The position numbers were made by a program, and so were the translations under genes. From Zea mays (Eukaryota; Streptophyta; Magnoliopsida; Poales; Poaceae), in contig NC_050097.1 in the NCBI RefSeq assembly GCF_902167145.1, positions 222,909,034 through 222,973,033 of the forward strand: a stretch of 64,000 nucleotides of DNA. Reading direction: 5' to 3'. The notes below the pieces were generated by a model. That model was not told the DNA's origin, ran no database searches, and saw nothing but the letters and a program-made list of their open reading frames with translations. Shown piece by piece: positions 1 through 12,777 of the stretch. Numbering within the stretch: position 1 is the first letter of the stretch; each line of letters starts with the position of its first letter.

Positions 1-2037
1 GCGGGATCTAATCCTGGCCGTCGATCTGAGATCCAACGGCTGTAGGCGCCCGATACCCCTTCGCCCGCGCATTTTCTTAAAGAACCCCCATGTTTTCTGG
101 AAATTGCGCCCGCCGTCCCTGGTTTCTCGCAGTTAAGTCCCTGGCCCTTTTATTTAATTCAAAATAGGCCCTTAGGGTATAATTTTAACCCCTAAACTTG
201 TAAAATTCATAACTTTGTCATATGAACTCCAAATTAGGTGCTTCAAATTGCAAAATGTTCATAATATTATTATCTATCTGTTTATGCAATGTTTCCCTGC
301 TGTTTCCATGTCCCAATTAATGGTTAATCATTAGGATAAAGTTAATGTCATGGGAACCCCATTTGAGATAAATAAAAGATAGTAGACTTTAATAAAAGTT
401 GGAGCACTTAAGTTTATGGACTCAAACACTTAAGTTTAGGAACTTAAACCAGATAATTATTTAATCCCACCACTGACTTAAACTTGATTAGTGGATGATG
501 AATCACTTTGTTTAGTCCCCTACTCCAGACCTAGGGAACACCAGAGTGCCTATCCCTTTTCTACTATGAACTTGTGATCTCTCTGCTGCATATGTTTGGA
601 ATGTTGCTTTTTGTTTGTTATCTTCCCAAGTGCATAGTGTGAATGATTACTTTACGTAGACAACGAGCAGTCTGTGTTTCCCGAGGAAGTTGCAGAGGAA
701 GTCCCTGATCAGCAGTTTGGTGAAGGCAAGTGTCCTCTGTCCCATTATGTCCTATTCATTTATAACTTACTACCCCGCATTACTTACTTGAAACCTAAGG
801 ATTGACTAGCTTTACACTTTACTCTGTCCTTGATGACCTTATGGGCTATTATGGTTAGCACTCTGCTATTGCTTTGACATAATCAATGAACATGATGTGA
901 CTATTTATGATACTGTTATCCTGATGATGTTGATGATCTTGTGATACTCTAGGGGGCTCAGGCTGTTTCCTGAGTACCTCTCCGTAAGGACTTGTTCGTT
1001 GAGAGACCACCCGGGATAACAGTACAACCATGAGGGTGAAATGGGATGCCCTTAGCTGATTAATTAGATGAACTAGAGGTGTAGTTGCTTAGCCGTCGTG
1101 CCGTCAATGGGGTCCAGGCACAGTGCTTGCTCTGCCGAGGCTGAGTGCCGAGGTTCTTTCGTTTTGCTCTTTGTTAGTCACTCTCCTGCGGGGAGGGGTA
1201 CTGTGTTTATCAAACTGGAGAAACCTAACGGGCAGCTACGATCTCTAGGGAATCTTTGTAAAAGCTACGTAGTGATGCCCTGCCGGACCACCTAGGTAGT
1301 GGTCAATGGGGATTAGCTCTCCCCGGGTAGAAAGGGAATCATGACTCATGGGTAAAGTGTGCAACCTCTGCAGAGGGTAGTGAAACTGGTATATCAGCCG
1401 TGCTCACGGTTATGAGCAGCCTTGGGATCCTCTTTGATTAGAGATACAGATGGTTCGAGATACAGGGATTATGTGATGGTTTTGGTTCGACGATGATGAT
1501 GATGTTCCTCGATGAGGAAAGGGTTTACGGGTTGGTTAATGCTAAAATCTGGCTTCTATTAATGATAAATACTTGACCAACTAAAAGCAACTGCTGGAGC
1601 CTAACCCCACATAAAGCTAGTCCACTCCAGCCAAACGGGACATTTGCTGAGTACGTTGATGTGTACTCATCCTTGCTTTACCACAAAACACCAGGTTGTC
1701 CGCATTGTAACCACTGCTCCGGAGAAGGCGAAGCCGTGGAAGGAGACTTCCAGGAGTTTCAAGACTACGATGAATTCTAGGTGTGGGTTGGCGGCAACCC
1801 CCAGTCAGCTGCCTGTGGAGGCTTTATCATTACTGCGTTTTGCTAGCACTTTGATTTAACTGTTAAGACAATGACTATGTGGATGTCTATGACTCTATGA
1901 TGTAATAAGTACCCTTTTATATTATTATTCGAGCATTGTGTGATGATGTTCATTTATGTAATCGCTGTGTACGTGAGTTCTGATCCTAGCACGTACATAG
2001 TTCGCATTCGGTTTGCCTTCCAAAACCGGGTGTGACA
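1..2037 (+). mobile_element. 3' part of a Tekay/Prem1-type Ty3/gypsy LTR, cut by the window start
   Basis: The segment ends in GGGTGTGACA at 2037, the same terminus (as reverse complement) as the LTRs of the minus-strand element next to it. Blocks around 1000-1050 (gagagaccacccgggataac) and 1370-1420 (cctctgcagag, ccgtgctcacgg) are diverged but clearly homologous to that LTR in the opposite orientation. The first 120 bases also resemble 62650-62820 near the other end of the window. I see no real gene in it; the short open frames are LTR noise. It may be a solo LTR or one end of an element lying mostly outside the window. Confidence 0.75.
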
Positions 2038-2248
2038 GCGAGTGCCTCTGGAAATTCCCGAAGGTGACGAGTTTGAGTTGGAGTCCTCTGGTGCACCGGA
2101 CATGTCCGGTGGTGCACCGGACACTGTCCGGTGGCACACCGGACAGTCCGGTGCGCCAGACCAGAGGTGCCTTCGGTTGGCCCTTTGCTCCTTGGTTGAA
2201 TCCAAAATTGGTCTTTTGATTGGCTTGTTGTGAACCTTTGACACCTGT
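2038..2248 (-). mobile_element. Leader fragment of an older LTR retrotransposon, first half
   Basis: Together with 12668-12777 this is the reverse complement of a sequence homologous to 53300-53520, which lies just downstream of an LTR and a tRNA-Met primer site. It contains palindromic GCACCGGAC/GTCCGGTGC units at about 2093-2155. The fragment was split by insertion of the Tekay-like element, whose target duplication cctgt is at 2244-2248. Confidence 0.75.
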
Positions 2249-5200
2249 TGTCACACCCGGTTTTAAGGAACAAAGTCGGGTGCAATTCATACATGCGCCA
2301 AGAAGACAACATATACAATAACAGAGTGTATAGAGATAAATGTCATAAAACATCAGAGTATTTATTACATAGCGGAAGACTTAATACAAAATAAAAGAAT
2401 AAACATAAAACGAACTAAGGATCGTTGGCGCCAATGTCAACTGAGAAACGCCACCTAGATCAGATCATACTCCTCGCCTTGTGGCTCCTCCTGAACCACC
2501 TGTTCTTCTCCTGTGAGGGGGTGTGAGACAGCAAGAGTGAGCTCACATACGTTCATCGCTCAACAAGTTGTGGGGAATAATGTGGCATAAACTCACCAAA
2601 GGTGTGAGTTCATGAAGTGTAAGGCTGATCAATGAAATAAAGGCTGAAGCTGAACATTGCTTTTATAAGTTGGTCAAAATTTTATTAGCAGTTACTAAGT
2701 GTAAGTAAATACCAAACCTTAGAAATAATAAATAAAAGTAATAATAAAATAATCCCAAATGCAATGATATGACAGATTAAGTTTAAGTTCCATAAATTAA
2801 TCATGTGAGTGTCCGAGCCGCTCATGACCGTGAGCACGGCTAGTATACCAGTTTTACACTCTGCAGAGGTTGCGCATCTTTACCCACAAGTCGTGTTACC
2901 CATTTGCCACGGAGTTGATCAGACTCCATACACCTCTACCAAGGAAGCGAGGCAGGGTACCACTACGAGGCCTTTACAAAGTTCCACTAGCTTCAGACTA
3001 CCCGCTACAGTTTATAGGAAGCTCCAGTGCAGGGTTCTTGCCTGACCGCCATCGCAGCAAAATCAACCCAAGGACCTCCCTACACTGACCACTCCCCTAC
3101 TGCCCTTGCCCCTTTCGGGTAAGGCAGCCCTCCACTAGCTTTCCTAGTTAATCAGCCAAGGGCGTCCCATTAAACCCTTGTGGTAGCACTGTTTTCCCGG
3201 GTGGTTCTCCATGTTCCCATTAACATAATGATCTTATCATGAACATAAAATAATGAACAGATAATAACAAGTGTAAAAATGAATGATAAATATCTTTATA
3301 CCCAAATACACATAAAGCAATAGCATGTACTACCCAAAAACTTAGTAGTAAAACCAGTGGTGAAGCAAGGTATAAAGATAGTCGAAATCTAGGGTATCCT
3401 ATTGGGTCCCATCAAAATTAACCTATGCAGATCATTATGAATAATAAGAACATGAATGGGTAAAAGAAGTGATCAAGGGCACAACTTGCCTTCAATGAGC
3501 TCCTGCTCAGCTACTTCAACTTGTTGAACCTCAGGTTCCACAGTGGCTTGCTCGTCTACTCGCATCAACACAATACATACATAGCATAACAAGAATTAAC
3601 ATCACATCAAACATGCAAATAGAATATACAGTAATATACTAGACATTAAAATAAGATCACAGGAACTGGAATCATTAAATTTGGAGGTATAGATTTTAAG
3701 TTATGGATTTTCTAAGGTTTTATGTGCTTAATACAAGATTAAGTGCTAGATAAATTTTAAATCATCTTTCATGTTAAGACAGAGACACTAATGGCTAGAC
3801 AACAATATTATAAAAATTTTGGAACTGGAATGGATCAATTTGGAGTTCATATGCATTTTCTATGAATTAAACAAGTTTCTAGATTTATTTTTGTATTAAA
3901 AATCGATTTCTAATATTAATTTCCCTATTTTCAGCTCTCTCTGGATTGGGCCTCAAATCCTGAAAAGATCAGGGGCTCAAGCGCAAAAGAACCAAAGACA
4001 CACCGCACTGCCCTGAGGACGGCGGGTTCATAACCCAAAACCCCAGGGACTCTTTTGACTAAGTGCCGAGGCGAAGGGGTATCTGCAGATCTCAGCCGCA
4101 CGATTAGAAATGGGCGACCCGAATTAGCTCTGCCTTACACCGAACCGGTACGTGCCCAGAGCCACCCGATCTGAATCCGACGGCGCCGGGTTTAAAATGT
4201 CGCGATGTAATCAAAACCGCCCAACGAGAGATCAACGGTCGCGTTTGCCCCAACTCTGGATGTAATCACCACCGTTGGATGAGAATCCAACGACAAGAAC
4301 GTCATCTCCCTCCCCAAGCACCTGGACACGGTGGAGCATACCCCGCGCGGTGGGCTTCACGCCGACGAGCAGCGCATCCAGGGTCACAGAGCCCAAATCC
4401 TAGAATAGATTGGCACAAAACGTAGAGGGGCAGCTAGCATAGTTATCTGGTGGACACTTACCGGCGATTGAAGAGGTCGCGAGCCCGCCCACGGAGGAGA
4501 GCGGATCTGCGGCTGTGCTTGCACTCCGGCGAGGAATTATCGCCCTTCCGAAGGCGCCCGAGGAAAATCTCCCACACCACCAGGTTCCTGGGATCGGACC
4601 GAGCACTAGGAACCCAATCTCAGGGCTTGACGACTAGAAATCGAAGTCCGACCCCGCGGCGGGGCGGTCCCTGTCTTTCGCACCTTCGCGCACGCCCAGA
4701 TGGTTCTCCGAGCTTGATTGGCTCCACGCCAACACCCCACACGACAAAGCGAGGCGCGGGACCCAATTCCGAGGGTGGTGCGACGATGCGAATGCTACAG
4801 CGTGCGCGGTGGCTATCTTCTCGGTTCACTATCGGCGACGCCGCGGAGAAATGAGGCGGCGAGAGCTCCACTCGCAACGCCTAAATAGCCCGGCTACCAC
4901 GGCCCTCCGAAGACGGGGCCCCGCCCGCAGCTAACGGCGAAGAAGGCGGCCAGCAGGGCGTCAACGGAAACCCGTGGATTTCCCTGGCGTTTCGGCATGC
5001 TTGCGCGCAGCGCGGTTCGAGCGGGGAGAAAACAGAAGCAGCGAGGATAGGGAATGGGTAGGGCTGACGGCTGGGACCCACGATCCAGTGTGAGTCCAGA
5101 GCGAGCGTGAGTCTGACAAGTGGTCCCCGGATGTCAGCAGCCAGCAGGTCTGCGCGGAAAGAGCGCGGTCGCCCGAGGTGGAGCAAGGTGGGCGTGGGCG

Positions 5201-5639
5201 AATGGGCTGAATTGGCTTCTCCCGGCCCAATTAGCCAAAACCTCCTTTCCCTTTTTCTTTTATTCTCTTTTCTTTCTTATTTTTGAATTCAAATTTGAAT
5301 TCAAATCTCTGTTGTGAATTTGCACTTTAGATTGAATATTCAAACCAAAGATTCCAATATGAAATGGTACATTTATTTATATACTTTTCTTTTTCTTTCC
5401 TTTCTTTTTTTCAAATCTTGTTCTCATTATTATTTTATTTTTATTTTTTTTATTCATATTATTATTGTTTTAAATGCACAAACAAAATACAATATGATGC
5501 AATGGGTTATTTGTGTCTTAGTAAAGATTTGCTCATTTTTAACCATAATTAGTCACATGTGATGATAAATAGAGATGCACACACGTATAGATAAAGGAAA
5601 TATTCTCTCTTCATATGAGTTACAAATTTAGGTATTACA
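2249..5639 (-). repeat. 3' LTR of the Tekay-like element
   Basis: This is the partner of 9276-12667, with the same termini and layout. Short open frames inside it recur at the same offsets in the other LTR and are not genes. Confidence 0.9.
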
Positions 5640-5642
5640 AAT

Positions 5643-5655
5643 CCTACCCCCCTTA
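5643..5655 (-). other. Polypurine tract of the Tekay-like element
   Basis: On the minus strand this reads TAAGGGGGGTAGG just upstream of the 3' LTR start (TGTAATACC). It is the expected plus-strand primer. Confidence 0.75.
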
Positions 5656-5676
5656 AAAATAATCTCGTCCTCGAGA

Positions 5677-8019
5677 TTAGGAAGTTCTAGGGAAAAGGTG
5701 AGGAAAATCTATGCGAAGCTCATCTTCTCTTTCCCAAGTTGCTTCATCTTCACCGTGGTGGCTCCATTGCACTTTGCACATCTTTATAACCTTATTCCTC
5801 GTGACACGAGTCAGTGTATCAAGAATCTTGATGGGGTACTCAGCATAAGTCAGATCATCTTGAAAACTAAGGTCCTTCATTGGTAATTGCTCCTCAGGTA
5901 CCCTGAGGCACTTCTTTAGCTGAGATACATGGAACACATCATGCACATCTGACAGATGATCGGGTAACTCCAGTCGATATGCAACTTCCCCCACTCGCTT
6001 TAAGATCAAGAAGGGTCCAATGAAGCGAGGGGACAACTTTCCTTTAACTTTAAATCTCCTCATACCCCGAAGTGGTGACACCTTCAGATACACGTGATCA
6101 CCCTCCTTAAACTCCAGTAATCTTCTCCTATTATCAGCATAACTCTTTTGCCTGGATTGTGCAATTCTCAAATTTTCTCTTATCATTCGAACTTGTTCTT
6201 CTGCCTCTTGAATAAGCTCAGGCCCAAAGAACTGTCTTTCTCCAGTCTGATCCCAATACAGGGGAGTCCTGCATTTCCTGCCATACAGAGCCTCAAATGG
6301 TGACATCTTCAAACTGGCCTGGTAGCTATTATTATAAGAAAACTCAGCATATGGTAAGCTCTTATCCCAACTTCCACCATGTTTAAGAGCACAAGCTCTT
6401 AACATATCCTCTAGTACTTGATTAGTCCTCTCTGTCTGTCCATCAGTCTGAGGATGGTAGGCTGAGCTAAAATTCAACTTTGTATCCAAGCTCTCATGCA
6501 ACTTCTTCCAAAATCGAGAAGTAAACTGCGATCCTCGATCAGACACAATCTTCTTAGGCACTCCATGTAAACAAACTATCCGAGTCATATACAATTCTGC
6601 TAGCTTGGCTCTCGTGTATTTAGTCCTCACAGGTATGAAATGAGCCACTTTTGTCAACCTGTCCACAATTACCCAAATAGAGTCATATCCTGCTGGAGTG
6701 CGGGGTAGTCCAACAATAAAATCCATACCAATTTCTTCCCATTTCCACTCGGGTATCTTCAATGGGTGCAATAATCCAGCTGGTCGTTGATGTTCGGCCT
6801 TGACTCTTTGACATACATCACACTTAGCCACATGTGCAGCAACATCTCTTTTCAGTCCATACCACCAATACTTTTGCATCAAATCTTGATACATCTTAGT
6901 GCTACCAGGGTGGATAGAATAATCAGAATCATGAGCTTCTTTCAATATAGTCTCACAGAGGCTATCAATCTCTGGAACACATATCCGATCTTTGAACCAT
7001 ATAGTACCTTGCTCATCCTCCGTGAATTCCGGAACTCGACCATCCGTGATCAGATCCTTAATCTCTTGAATCTTAGCATCACCAACCTGACCTTTACGAA
7101 TCTCTTGCTCCAAGGTAGGTTCCAACTCAATGGTAACTCCTTCAGTGTGAGTAACAATTCCCAAATTGAGTCTCTCAAAGTCTTTTGCTAATTCATCGGG
7201 TAGCTGGACGACAAAAGCGGAGTGAACATGCTCCTTCCGACTCAAGGCATCTGCAACCAAATTTGCCTTGCCCGGGTGATAGTGAATCTCCAAATCATAA
7301 TCCTTAATGAGCTCCAACCAACGGCGTTGCCTAAGGTTGAGATCCTTCTGAGTGAATATATACTTCAAACTCTTATGATCCGTGTACACTTGACACTTAG
7401 TTCCCATAATGTAGTGTCTCCAAATCTTAAGTGCATGCACAACGGCTGCCAGTTCCAAGTCATGAGTGGGGTAGTTCAGTTCATGTTTCCTCAACTGATG
7501 AGACGCATAGGCGATCACGTGGCCTTCTTGCATAAGCACACATCCCAATCCTTGGCCACATGCATCACAATAAATGTCAAATCCTTTCTGTAAGTCTGGC
7601 ATAACCAATACTGGAGGTGACATCAATCTCTCCTTCAATTGATCAAAGCTCTCTTGACATTTCTCATCCCACTTAAATTCTCTTCCTTTCTCCAGAAGCG
7701 ATGTCATAGGCTTGGCTATCTTAGAGAACCCTTCAATGAGTCTCCGATAGTATCCTGTGAGTCCCAAGAAACTCTGAATCTCAGTAACTGTAGTGGGCAC
7801 TCTCCACTCCATTATCTCCTTCACTTTAGCAGGATCCACTGCTATTCCTCCATTAGAAATAATATGACCAAGGAATGGCACTTTGTCAATCCAAAACTCG
7901 CACTTGCTGAACTTAGCATAGAGTTGATTATCTCGTAACTTCTGTAGCACCAACCTCAGATGTTCCTCATGATCGCTATCACTCTGAGAATAAATAAGAA
8001 TATCGTCGATGAATACCAC
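5677..8019 (-). CDS. Chromovirus pol, C-terminal part: RT end, RNase H, integrase, chromodomain
   Basis: This 780-codon open frame begins inside the RT palm domain, with the catalytic FIDD box at residues 3-6, so its first ATG is an internal methionine and not the true start. RNase H follows (residues about 145-265, ending near VADALSR), then the integrase with an HHCC zinc-binding region ([11 protein letters not shown]), the catalytic residues in GMDFIVGL and SDRGSQF, and the E in [13 protein letters not shown]. The last 60 residues look like a chromodomain, typical of the Tekay/Del lineage and thought to guide integration to heterochromatin. The upstream pol is frameshifted (next entry) and gag is absent, so the element cannot be autonomous. 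A complete pol would be nearly twice as long. Confidence 0.88.
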   Translation of the reverse strand: MVFIDDILIYSQSDSDHEEHLRLVLQKLRDNQLYAKFSKCEFWIDKVPFLGHIISNGGIAVDPAKVKEIMEWRVPTTVTEIQSFLGLTGYYRRLIEGFSKIAKPMTSLLEKGREFKWDEKCQESFDQLKERLMSPPVLVMPDLQKGFDIYCDACGQGLGCVLMQEGHVIAYASHQLRKHELNYPTHDLELAAVVHALKIWRHYIMGTKCQVYTDHKSLKYIFTQKDLNLRQRRWLELIKDYDLEIHYHPGKANLVADALSRKEHVHSAFVVQLPDELAKDFERLNLGIVTHTEGVTIELEPTLEQEIRKGQVGDAKIQEIKDLITDGRVPEFTEDEQGTIWFKDRICVPEIDSLCETILKEAHDSDYSIHPGSTKMYQDLMQKYWWYGLKRDVAAHVAKCDVCQRVKAEHQRPAGLLHPLKIPEWKWEEIGMDFIVGLPRTPAGYDSIWVIVDRLTKVAHFIPVRTKYTRAKLAELYMTRIVCLHGVPKKIVSDRGSQFTSRFWKKLHESLDTKLNFSSAYHPQTDGQTERTNQVLEDMLRACALKHGGSWDKSLPYAEFSYNNSYQASLKMSPFEALYGRKCRTPLYWDQTGERQFFGPELIQEAEEQVRMIRENLRIAQSRQKSYADNRRRLLEFKEGDHVYLKVSPLRGMRRFKVKGKLSPRFIGPFLILKRVGEVAYRLELPDHLSDVHDVFHVSQLKKCLRVPEEQLPMKDLSFQDDLTYAEYPIKILDTLTRVTRNKVIKMCKVQWSHHGEDEATWEREDELRIDFPHLFPRTS

Positions 8020-8697
8020 GACGAATCTATCTAGATCATGAACACCTTATTCTTCAGATCCATAAAATAGGCTGGTGCATTAGTTAATCCAAATGACATA
8101 ACGGTGAACTCATATAGACCATATCGGGTCGAGAAAGTCGTCTTAAGAATATTCGAAGGCCTAATCTTCATTTGATGTAACCTGATCGGAGATCAATCTT
8201 CGAGAATACCTTTGCACCTCTCATCCAATTAAATAAATCCTCAATGCAGGGTAATGGACACTTGTTCTTCACAGTGACATCACTAAGGGTCCTATAATCC
8301 ACGCACATCCCTTGTGACCCATCTTTCTTCTATACAAATAGAACTGGCGCCCACAAGGTGAAGAACTTGGACGAATGTACCACACATCCTATAATTCTGT
8401 TAACTGCTTCTTAAGTTCCTTTAGCTCTTCTACGAATATCATGTATGGCCATTTAGAAATAGGGGCAGTCCTAGGTAAGAGATCAATGATAAACTCAACT
8501 TCCCTATATGGTGGCATCTCTGGTAACTCTTCTGGGAAGACATCCGGAAAATCCTTAACCACACGGATGTTGTCACCAACAAACTTCTCATCTACTAAGA
8601 ACGTCGCTAGTCTGGTAGCGGTAGTTACTACAATTCCAACTTCAAATCTTTCTCCTTTGGAACTGGTGAGTTCTATGGTTCCTTTAGCACAGTGCAT
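8020..8697 (-). pseudogene. Degenerate protease end and RT start of the Tekay-like pol
   Basis: An open frame at 8389-8697 encodes a protease/RT linker with the RT-start signature DFPDVFPEELP and a degraded TAPISKWPY. From 8380 down to 8020 the RT palm can still be read, for example KIDLRSGY, but only by switching frames and passing several stops. The region is continuous with the 780-codon frame in position but broken by frameshifts. Confidence 0.8.
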
Positions 8698-9275
8698 AAA
8701 CTGCCTTTGCCTTTCTTAACCATGACATACCAAGGATCACGTCTATAGTGCTCTCTTCTAACACTATAGGGGTAGCCCATCTAGGTTAGAAATACAGGGT
8801 AAGAAAGGAAGAATTGTAGACAAGGCGAGTAATTACGAGAAATGTTAATGTGGGGGATTCATTAGCTAAGTGTGTTGCCTACTAAAGCTAATTTATTACC
8901 TTATGGTGGTACATGCTAAGATGCCCGTCTATACTATTTCAATCAATCAAAGAAGCAAATCAGACATTGATCATTAGAACAATCAACCAACATTTTTAAT
9001 AGAGAAAATAAATTTAAATTTTGTCATAGGTCTCCTATCTCTTCAAAATGACATAGGGGAAGGAATTCCAAGGTGTGAAATCCATCTTGTCTAAGAGTAG
9101 AAAAGGTAAGAATGATTAGAGTAGAACAGTAGAAGGTGAGACAGGATCAAGATAAGTATAGAGAGAATCAGAGTAAGATAAGTATAGAATGAATCAGAAT
9201 GAGATAAGTAGGTAAGGGTTGTCCATTTCTATCTAGGTTTCGTCCTACAGTCAACATTTCCTCTGATACCACTTC
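8698..9275 (-). mobile_element. Remnant of the leader/gag region of the Tekay-like element, mostly deleted
   Basis: A complete element would have a leader, gag and most of the protease between the primer site and RT. Only about 560 bases remain here. They contain no zinc knuckle or recognisable gag frame, and the stretch near 9130-9210 is a degenerate purine-rich repeat (gaatcagagtaagataag). I infer a large internal deletion. Confidence 0.65.
9261..9271 (-). other. Primer-binding site (tRNA-Met type) of the Tekay-like element
   Basis: On the minus strand it reads TGGTATCAGAG, four bases inside the 5' LTR. This matches the complement of the 3' end of plant initiator tRNA-Met and fixes the element's orientation. 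Confidence 0.85.
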
Positions 9276-12200
9276 TGTCACACCCGGTTTTAAGGAACAA
9301 AGTCGGGTGCATCTCATACATGCGCCAAGAAGACAACATATACAATAACAGAGTGTATAGAGATAAATGTCATAAAACATCAGAGTATTTATTACATAGC
9401 GGAAGACTTAATACAAAATAAAAGAATAAACATAAAACGAACTAAGGATCGTTGGCGCCAATGTCAACTGAGAAACGCCACCTAGATCAGATCATACTCC
9501 TCGCCTTGTGGCTCCTCCTGAACCACCTGTTCTTCTCCTGTGAGGGGGTGTGAGACAGCAAGAGTGAGCTCACATACGTTCATCGCTCAACAAGTTGTGG
9601 GGAATAATGTGGCATAAACTCACCAAAGGTGTGAGTTCATGAAGTGTAAGGCTGATCAATGAAATAAAGGCTGAAGCTGAGCATTGCTTTTATAAGTTGG
9701 TCAAAATTTTATTAGCAGTTACTAAGTGTAAGTAAATCCCAAACCTTAGAAATAATAAATAAAAGTAATAATAAAATAATCCCAAATGCAATGATATGAC
9801 AGATTAAGTTTAAGTTCCATAAATTAATCATGTGAGTGTCCGAGCCGCTCATGACCGTGAGCACGACTAGTATACTAGTTTTACACTCTGCAGAGGTTGC
9901 GCATCTTTACCCACAAGTCGTGTTACCCATTTGCCACGGAGTTGATCAGACTCCATACACCTCTACCAAGGAAGCGAGGCAGGGTACCACTACGAGGCCT
10001 TTACAAAGTTCCACTAGCTTCAGACTACCCGCTACAGTTTATAGGAAGCTCCAGTGCAGGGTTCTTGCCTGACCGCCATCGCAGCAAAATCAACCCAAGG
10101 ACCTCCCTACACTGACCACTCCCCTACTGCCCTTGCCCCTTTCGGGTAAGGCAGCCCTCCACTAGCTTTCCTAGTTAATCAGCCAAGGGCGTCCCATTAA
10201 ACCCTTGTGGTAGCACTGTTTTCCCGGGTGGTTCTCCATGTTCCCATTAACATAATGATCTTATCATGAACATAAAATAATGAACAGATAATAACAAGTG
10301 TAAAAATGAGTGATAAATATCTTTATACCCAAATCCACATAAAGCAATAGCATGTACTACCCAAAAACTTAGTAGTAAAACCAGTGGTGAAGCAAGGTAT
10401 AAAGATAGTCGAAATCTAGGGTATCCTATTGGGTCCCATCAAAATTAACCTATGCAGATCATTATGAATCATAAGAACATGAATGGGTAAAAGAAGTGAG
10501 CAAGGGCACAACTTGCCTTCAATGAGCTCCTGCTCAGCTACTTCAACTTGTTGAACCTCAGGTTCCACAGTGGCTTGCTCGTCTACTCGCATCAACACAA
10601 TACATACATAGCATAACAAGAATTAACATCACATCAAACATTCAAATAGAATATACAGTAATATACTAGACATTAAAATAAGATCACAGGAACTGGAATC
10701 ATTAAATTTGGAGGTATAGATTTTAAGTTATGGATTTTCTAAGGTTTTATGTGCTTAATACAAGATTAAGTGCTAGATAAATTTTAAATCATCTTTCATG
10801 TTAAGACAGAGACACTAATGGCTAGACAACAATATTATAAAAATTTTGGAACTGGAATGGATCAATTTGGAGTTCATATGCATTTTCTATGAATTAAACA
10901 AGTTTCTAGATTTATTTTTGTATTAAAAATCGATTTCTAATATTAATTTCCCTATTTTGAGCTCTCTCTGGATTGGGCCTCAAATCCTGAAAAGATCAGG
11001 GGCTCAAGCGCAAAAGAACCAAAGACACACCGCACTGCCCTGAGGACGGTGGGTTCATAACCCAAAACCCCAGGGACTCTTTTGACTAAGTGCCGAGGCG
11101 AAGGGGTATCTGCAGATCTCAGCCGCACGATTAGAAATGGGCGACCCGAATTAGCTCTGCCTTACACCGAACCGGTACGTGCCCAGAGCCACCCGATCTG
11201 AATCCGACGGCGCCGGGTTTAAAATGTCGCGATGTAATCAAAACCGCCCAACGAGAGATCAACGGTCGCGTTTGCCCCAACTCTGGATGTAATCACCACC
11301 GTTGGATGAGAATCCAACGACAAGAACGTCATCTCCCTCCCCAAGCACCTGGACACGGTGGAGCATACCCCGCGCGGTGGGCTTCACGCCGACGAGCAGC
11401 GCATCCAGGGTCACAGAGCCCAAATCCTAGAATAGATTGGCACAAAACGTAGAGGGGCAGCTAGCATAGTTATCCGGTGGACACTTACCGGCGATTGAAG
11501 AGGTCGCGAGCCCGCCCACGGAGGAGAGCGGATCTGCGGCTGTGCTTGCACTCCGGCGAGGAATTATCGCCCTTCCGAAGGCGCCCGAGGAAAATCTCCC
11601 ACACCACCAGGTTCCTGGGATCGGACCGAGCACTAGGAACCCAATCTCAGGGTTTGACGACTAGAAATCGAAGTCCGACCCCGCGGCGGGGCGGGTCCCT
11701 GTCTTTCGCACCTTCGCGCACGCCCAGATGGTTCTCCGAGCTTGATTGGCTCCACGCCAACACCCCACACGACAAAGCGAGGCGCGGGACCCAATTCCGA
11801 GGGTGGTGCGACGATGCGAATGCTACAGCGTGCGCGGTGGCTATCTTCTCGGTTCACTATCGGCGACGCCGCGGAGAAATGAGGCGGCGAGAGCTCCACT
11901 CGCAACGCCTAAATAGCCCGGCTACCACGGCCCTCCGAAGACGGGGCCCCGCCCGCAGCTAACGGCGAAGAAGGCGGCCAGCAGGGCGTCAACGGAAACC
12001 CGTGGATTTCCCTGGCGTTTCGGCATGCTTGCACGCAGCGCGGTTCGAGCGGGGAGAAAACAGAAGCAGCGAGGATAGGGAATGGGTAGGGCTGACGGTT
12101 GGGACCCACGATCCAGTGTGAGTCCAGAGCGAGCGTGAGTCTGACAAGTGGTCCCCGGATGTCAGCAGCCAGCAGGTCTGCGCGGAAAGAGCGCGGTCGC

Positions 12201-12667
12201 CCGAGGTGGAGCAAGGTGGGCGCGGGCGAATGGGCTGAATTGGCTTCTCCCGGCCCAATTAGCCAAAACCTCCTTTCCCTTTTTCTTTTATTCTCTTTTC
12301 TTTCTTATTTTTGAATTCAAATTTGAATTCAAATCTCTGTTGTGAATTTGCACTTTAGATTGAATATTCAAACCAAAGATTCCAATATGAAATGGTACAT
12401 TTATTTATATACTTTTCTTTTTCTTTCCTTTCTTTTTTTCAAATCTTGTTCTCATTATTATTTTATTTTTATTTTTTTTATTCATATTATTATTGTTTTA
12501 AATGCACAAACAAAATACAATATGATGCAATGGGTTATTTGTGTCTTAGTAAAGATTTGCTCATTTTTAACCATAATTAGTCACATGTGATGATAAATAG
12601 AGATGCACACACGTATAGATAAAGGAAATATTCTCTCTTCATATGAGTTACAAATTTAGGTATTACA
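9276..12667 (-). repeat. 5' LTR of the Tekay-like element
   Basis: It starts (on the minus strand) TGTAATACC at 12667 and ends GGGTGTGACA at 9276. It is nearly identical to 2249-5639 apart from scattered single-base differences. Its GC-rich portion lies at about 10980-12260 and an AT-rich portion at 12280-12667. No gene is seen inside. Confidence 0.9.
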
Positions 12668-12777
12668 CCTGTATAACTTATACACTAGAGCAAACTAGTT
12701 AGTCTAAAGATTTGTGTTGGGCAATTCAACCACCAAAATTATATAGGAACTAGGTGTAAGCCTAATTCCCTTTCACT
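12668..12777 (-). mobile_element. Leader fragment of an older LTR retrotransposon, second half
   Basis: It continues 2038-2248 across the Tekay-like insertion. Its reverse complement closely matches 53320-53405, including gaattgcccaacacaaat and actaactagtttgctctag. The first five bases are the cctgt target duplicate. It breaks off near 12777, where the Huck-like sequence begins. Confidence 0.75.

Larger units (their letters stand above)
2249..12667 (-). mobile_element. Tekay/Prem1-like Ty3/gypsy chromovirus, gag-deleted
   Basis: This complete insertion has two LTRs of about 3.39 kb starting TGTAATACC and ending GGGTGTGACA when read on the minus strand. It is flanked by a 5-bp target duplication, cctgt, at 2244-2248 and 12668-12672. 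A tRNA-Met type primer site and a polypurine tract sit at the expected places. The internal region is only about 3.6 kb. It encodes the C-terminal half of pol with a chromodomain-like tail, carries a degenerate protease/RT start, and has no gag. The two LTRs look nearly identical by eye, so insertion is fairly recent, yet the coding region is defective. Assignment to the Tekay (Del) lineage rests on LTR length, terminal bases and the C-terminal chromodomain. Confidence 0.88.

Noticed and set aside
2809..3088. Open frames of 78 and 72 codons, repeated at 9836-10115
   Set aside because: They recur at the same offset in both LTRs of the Tekay-like element and are LTR sequence, not genes.
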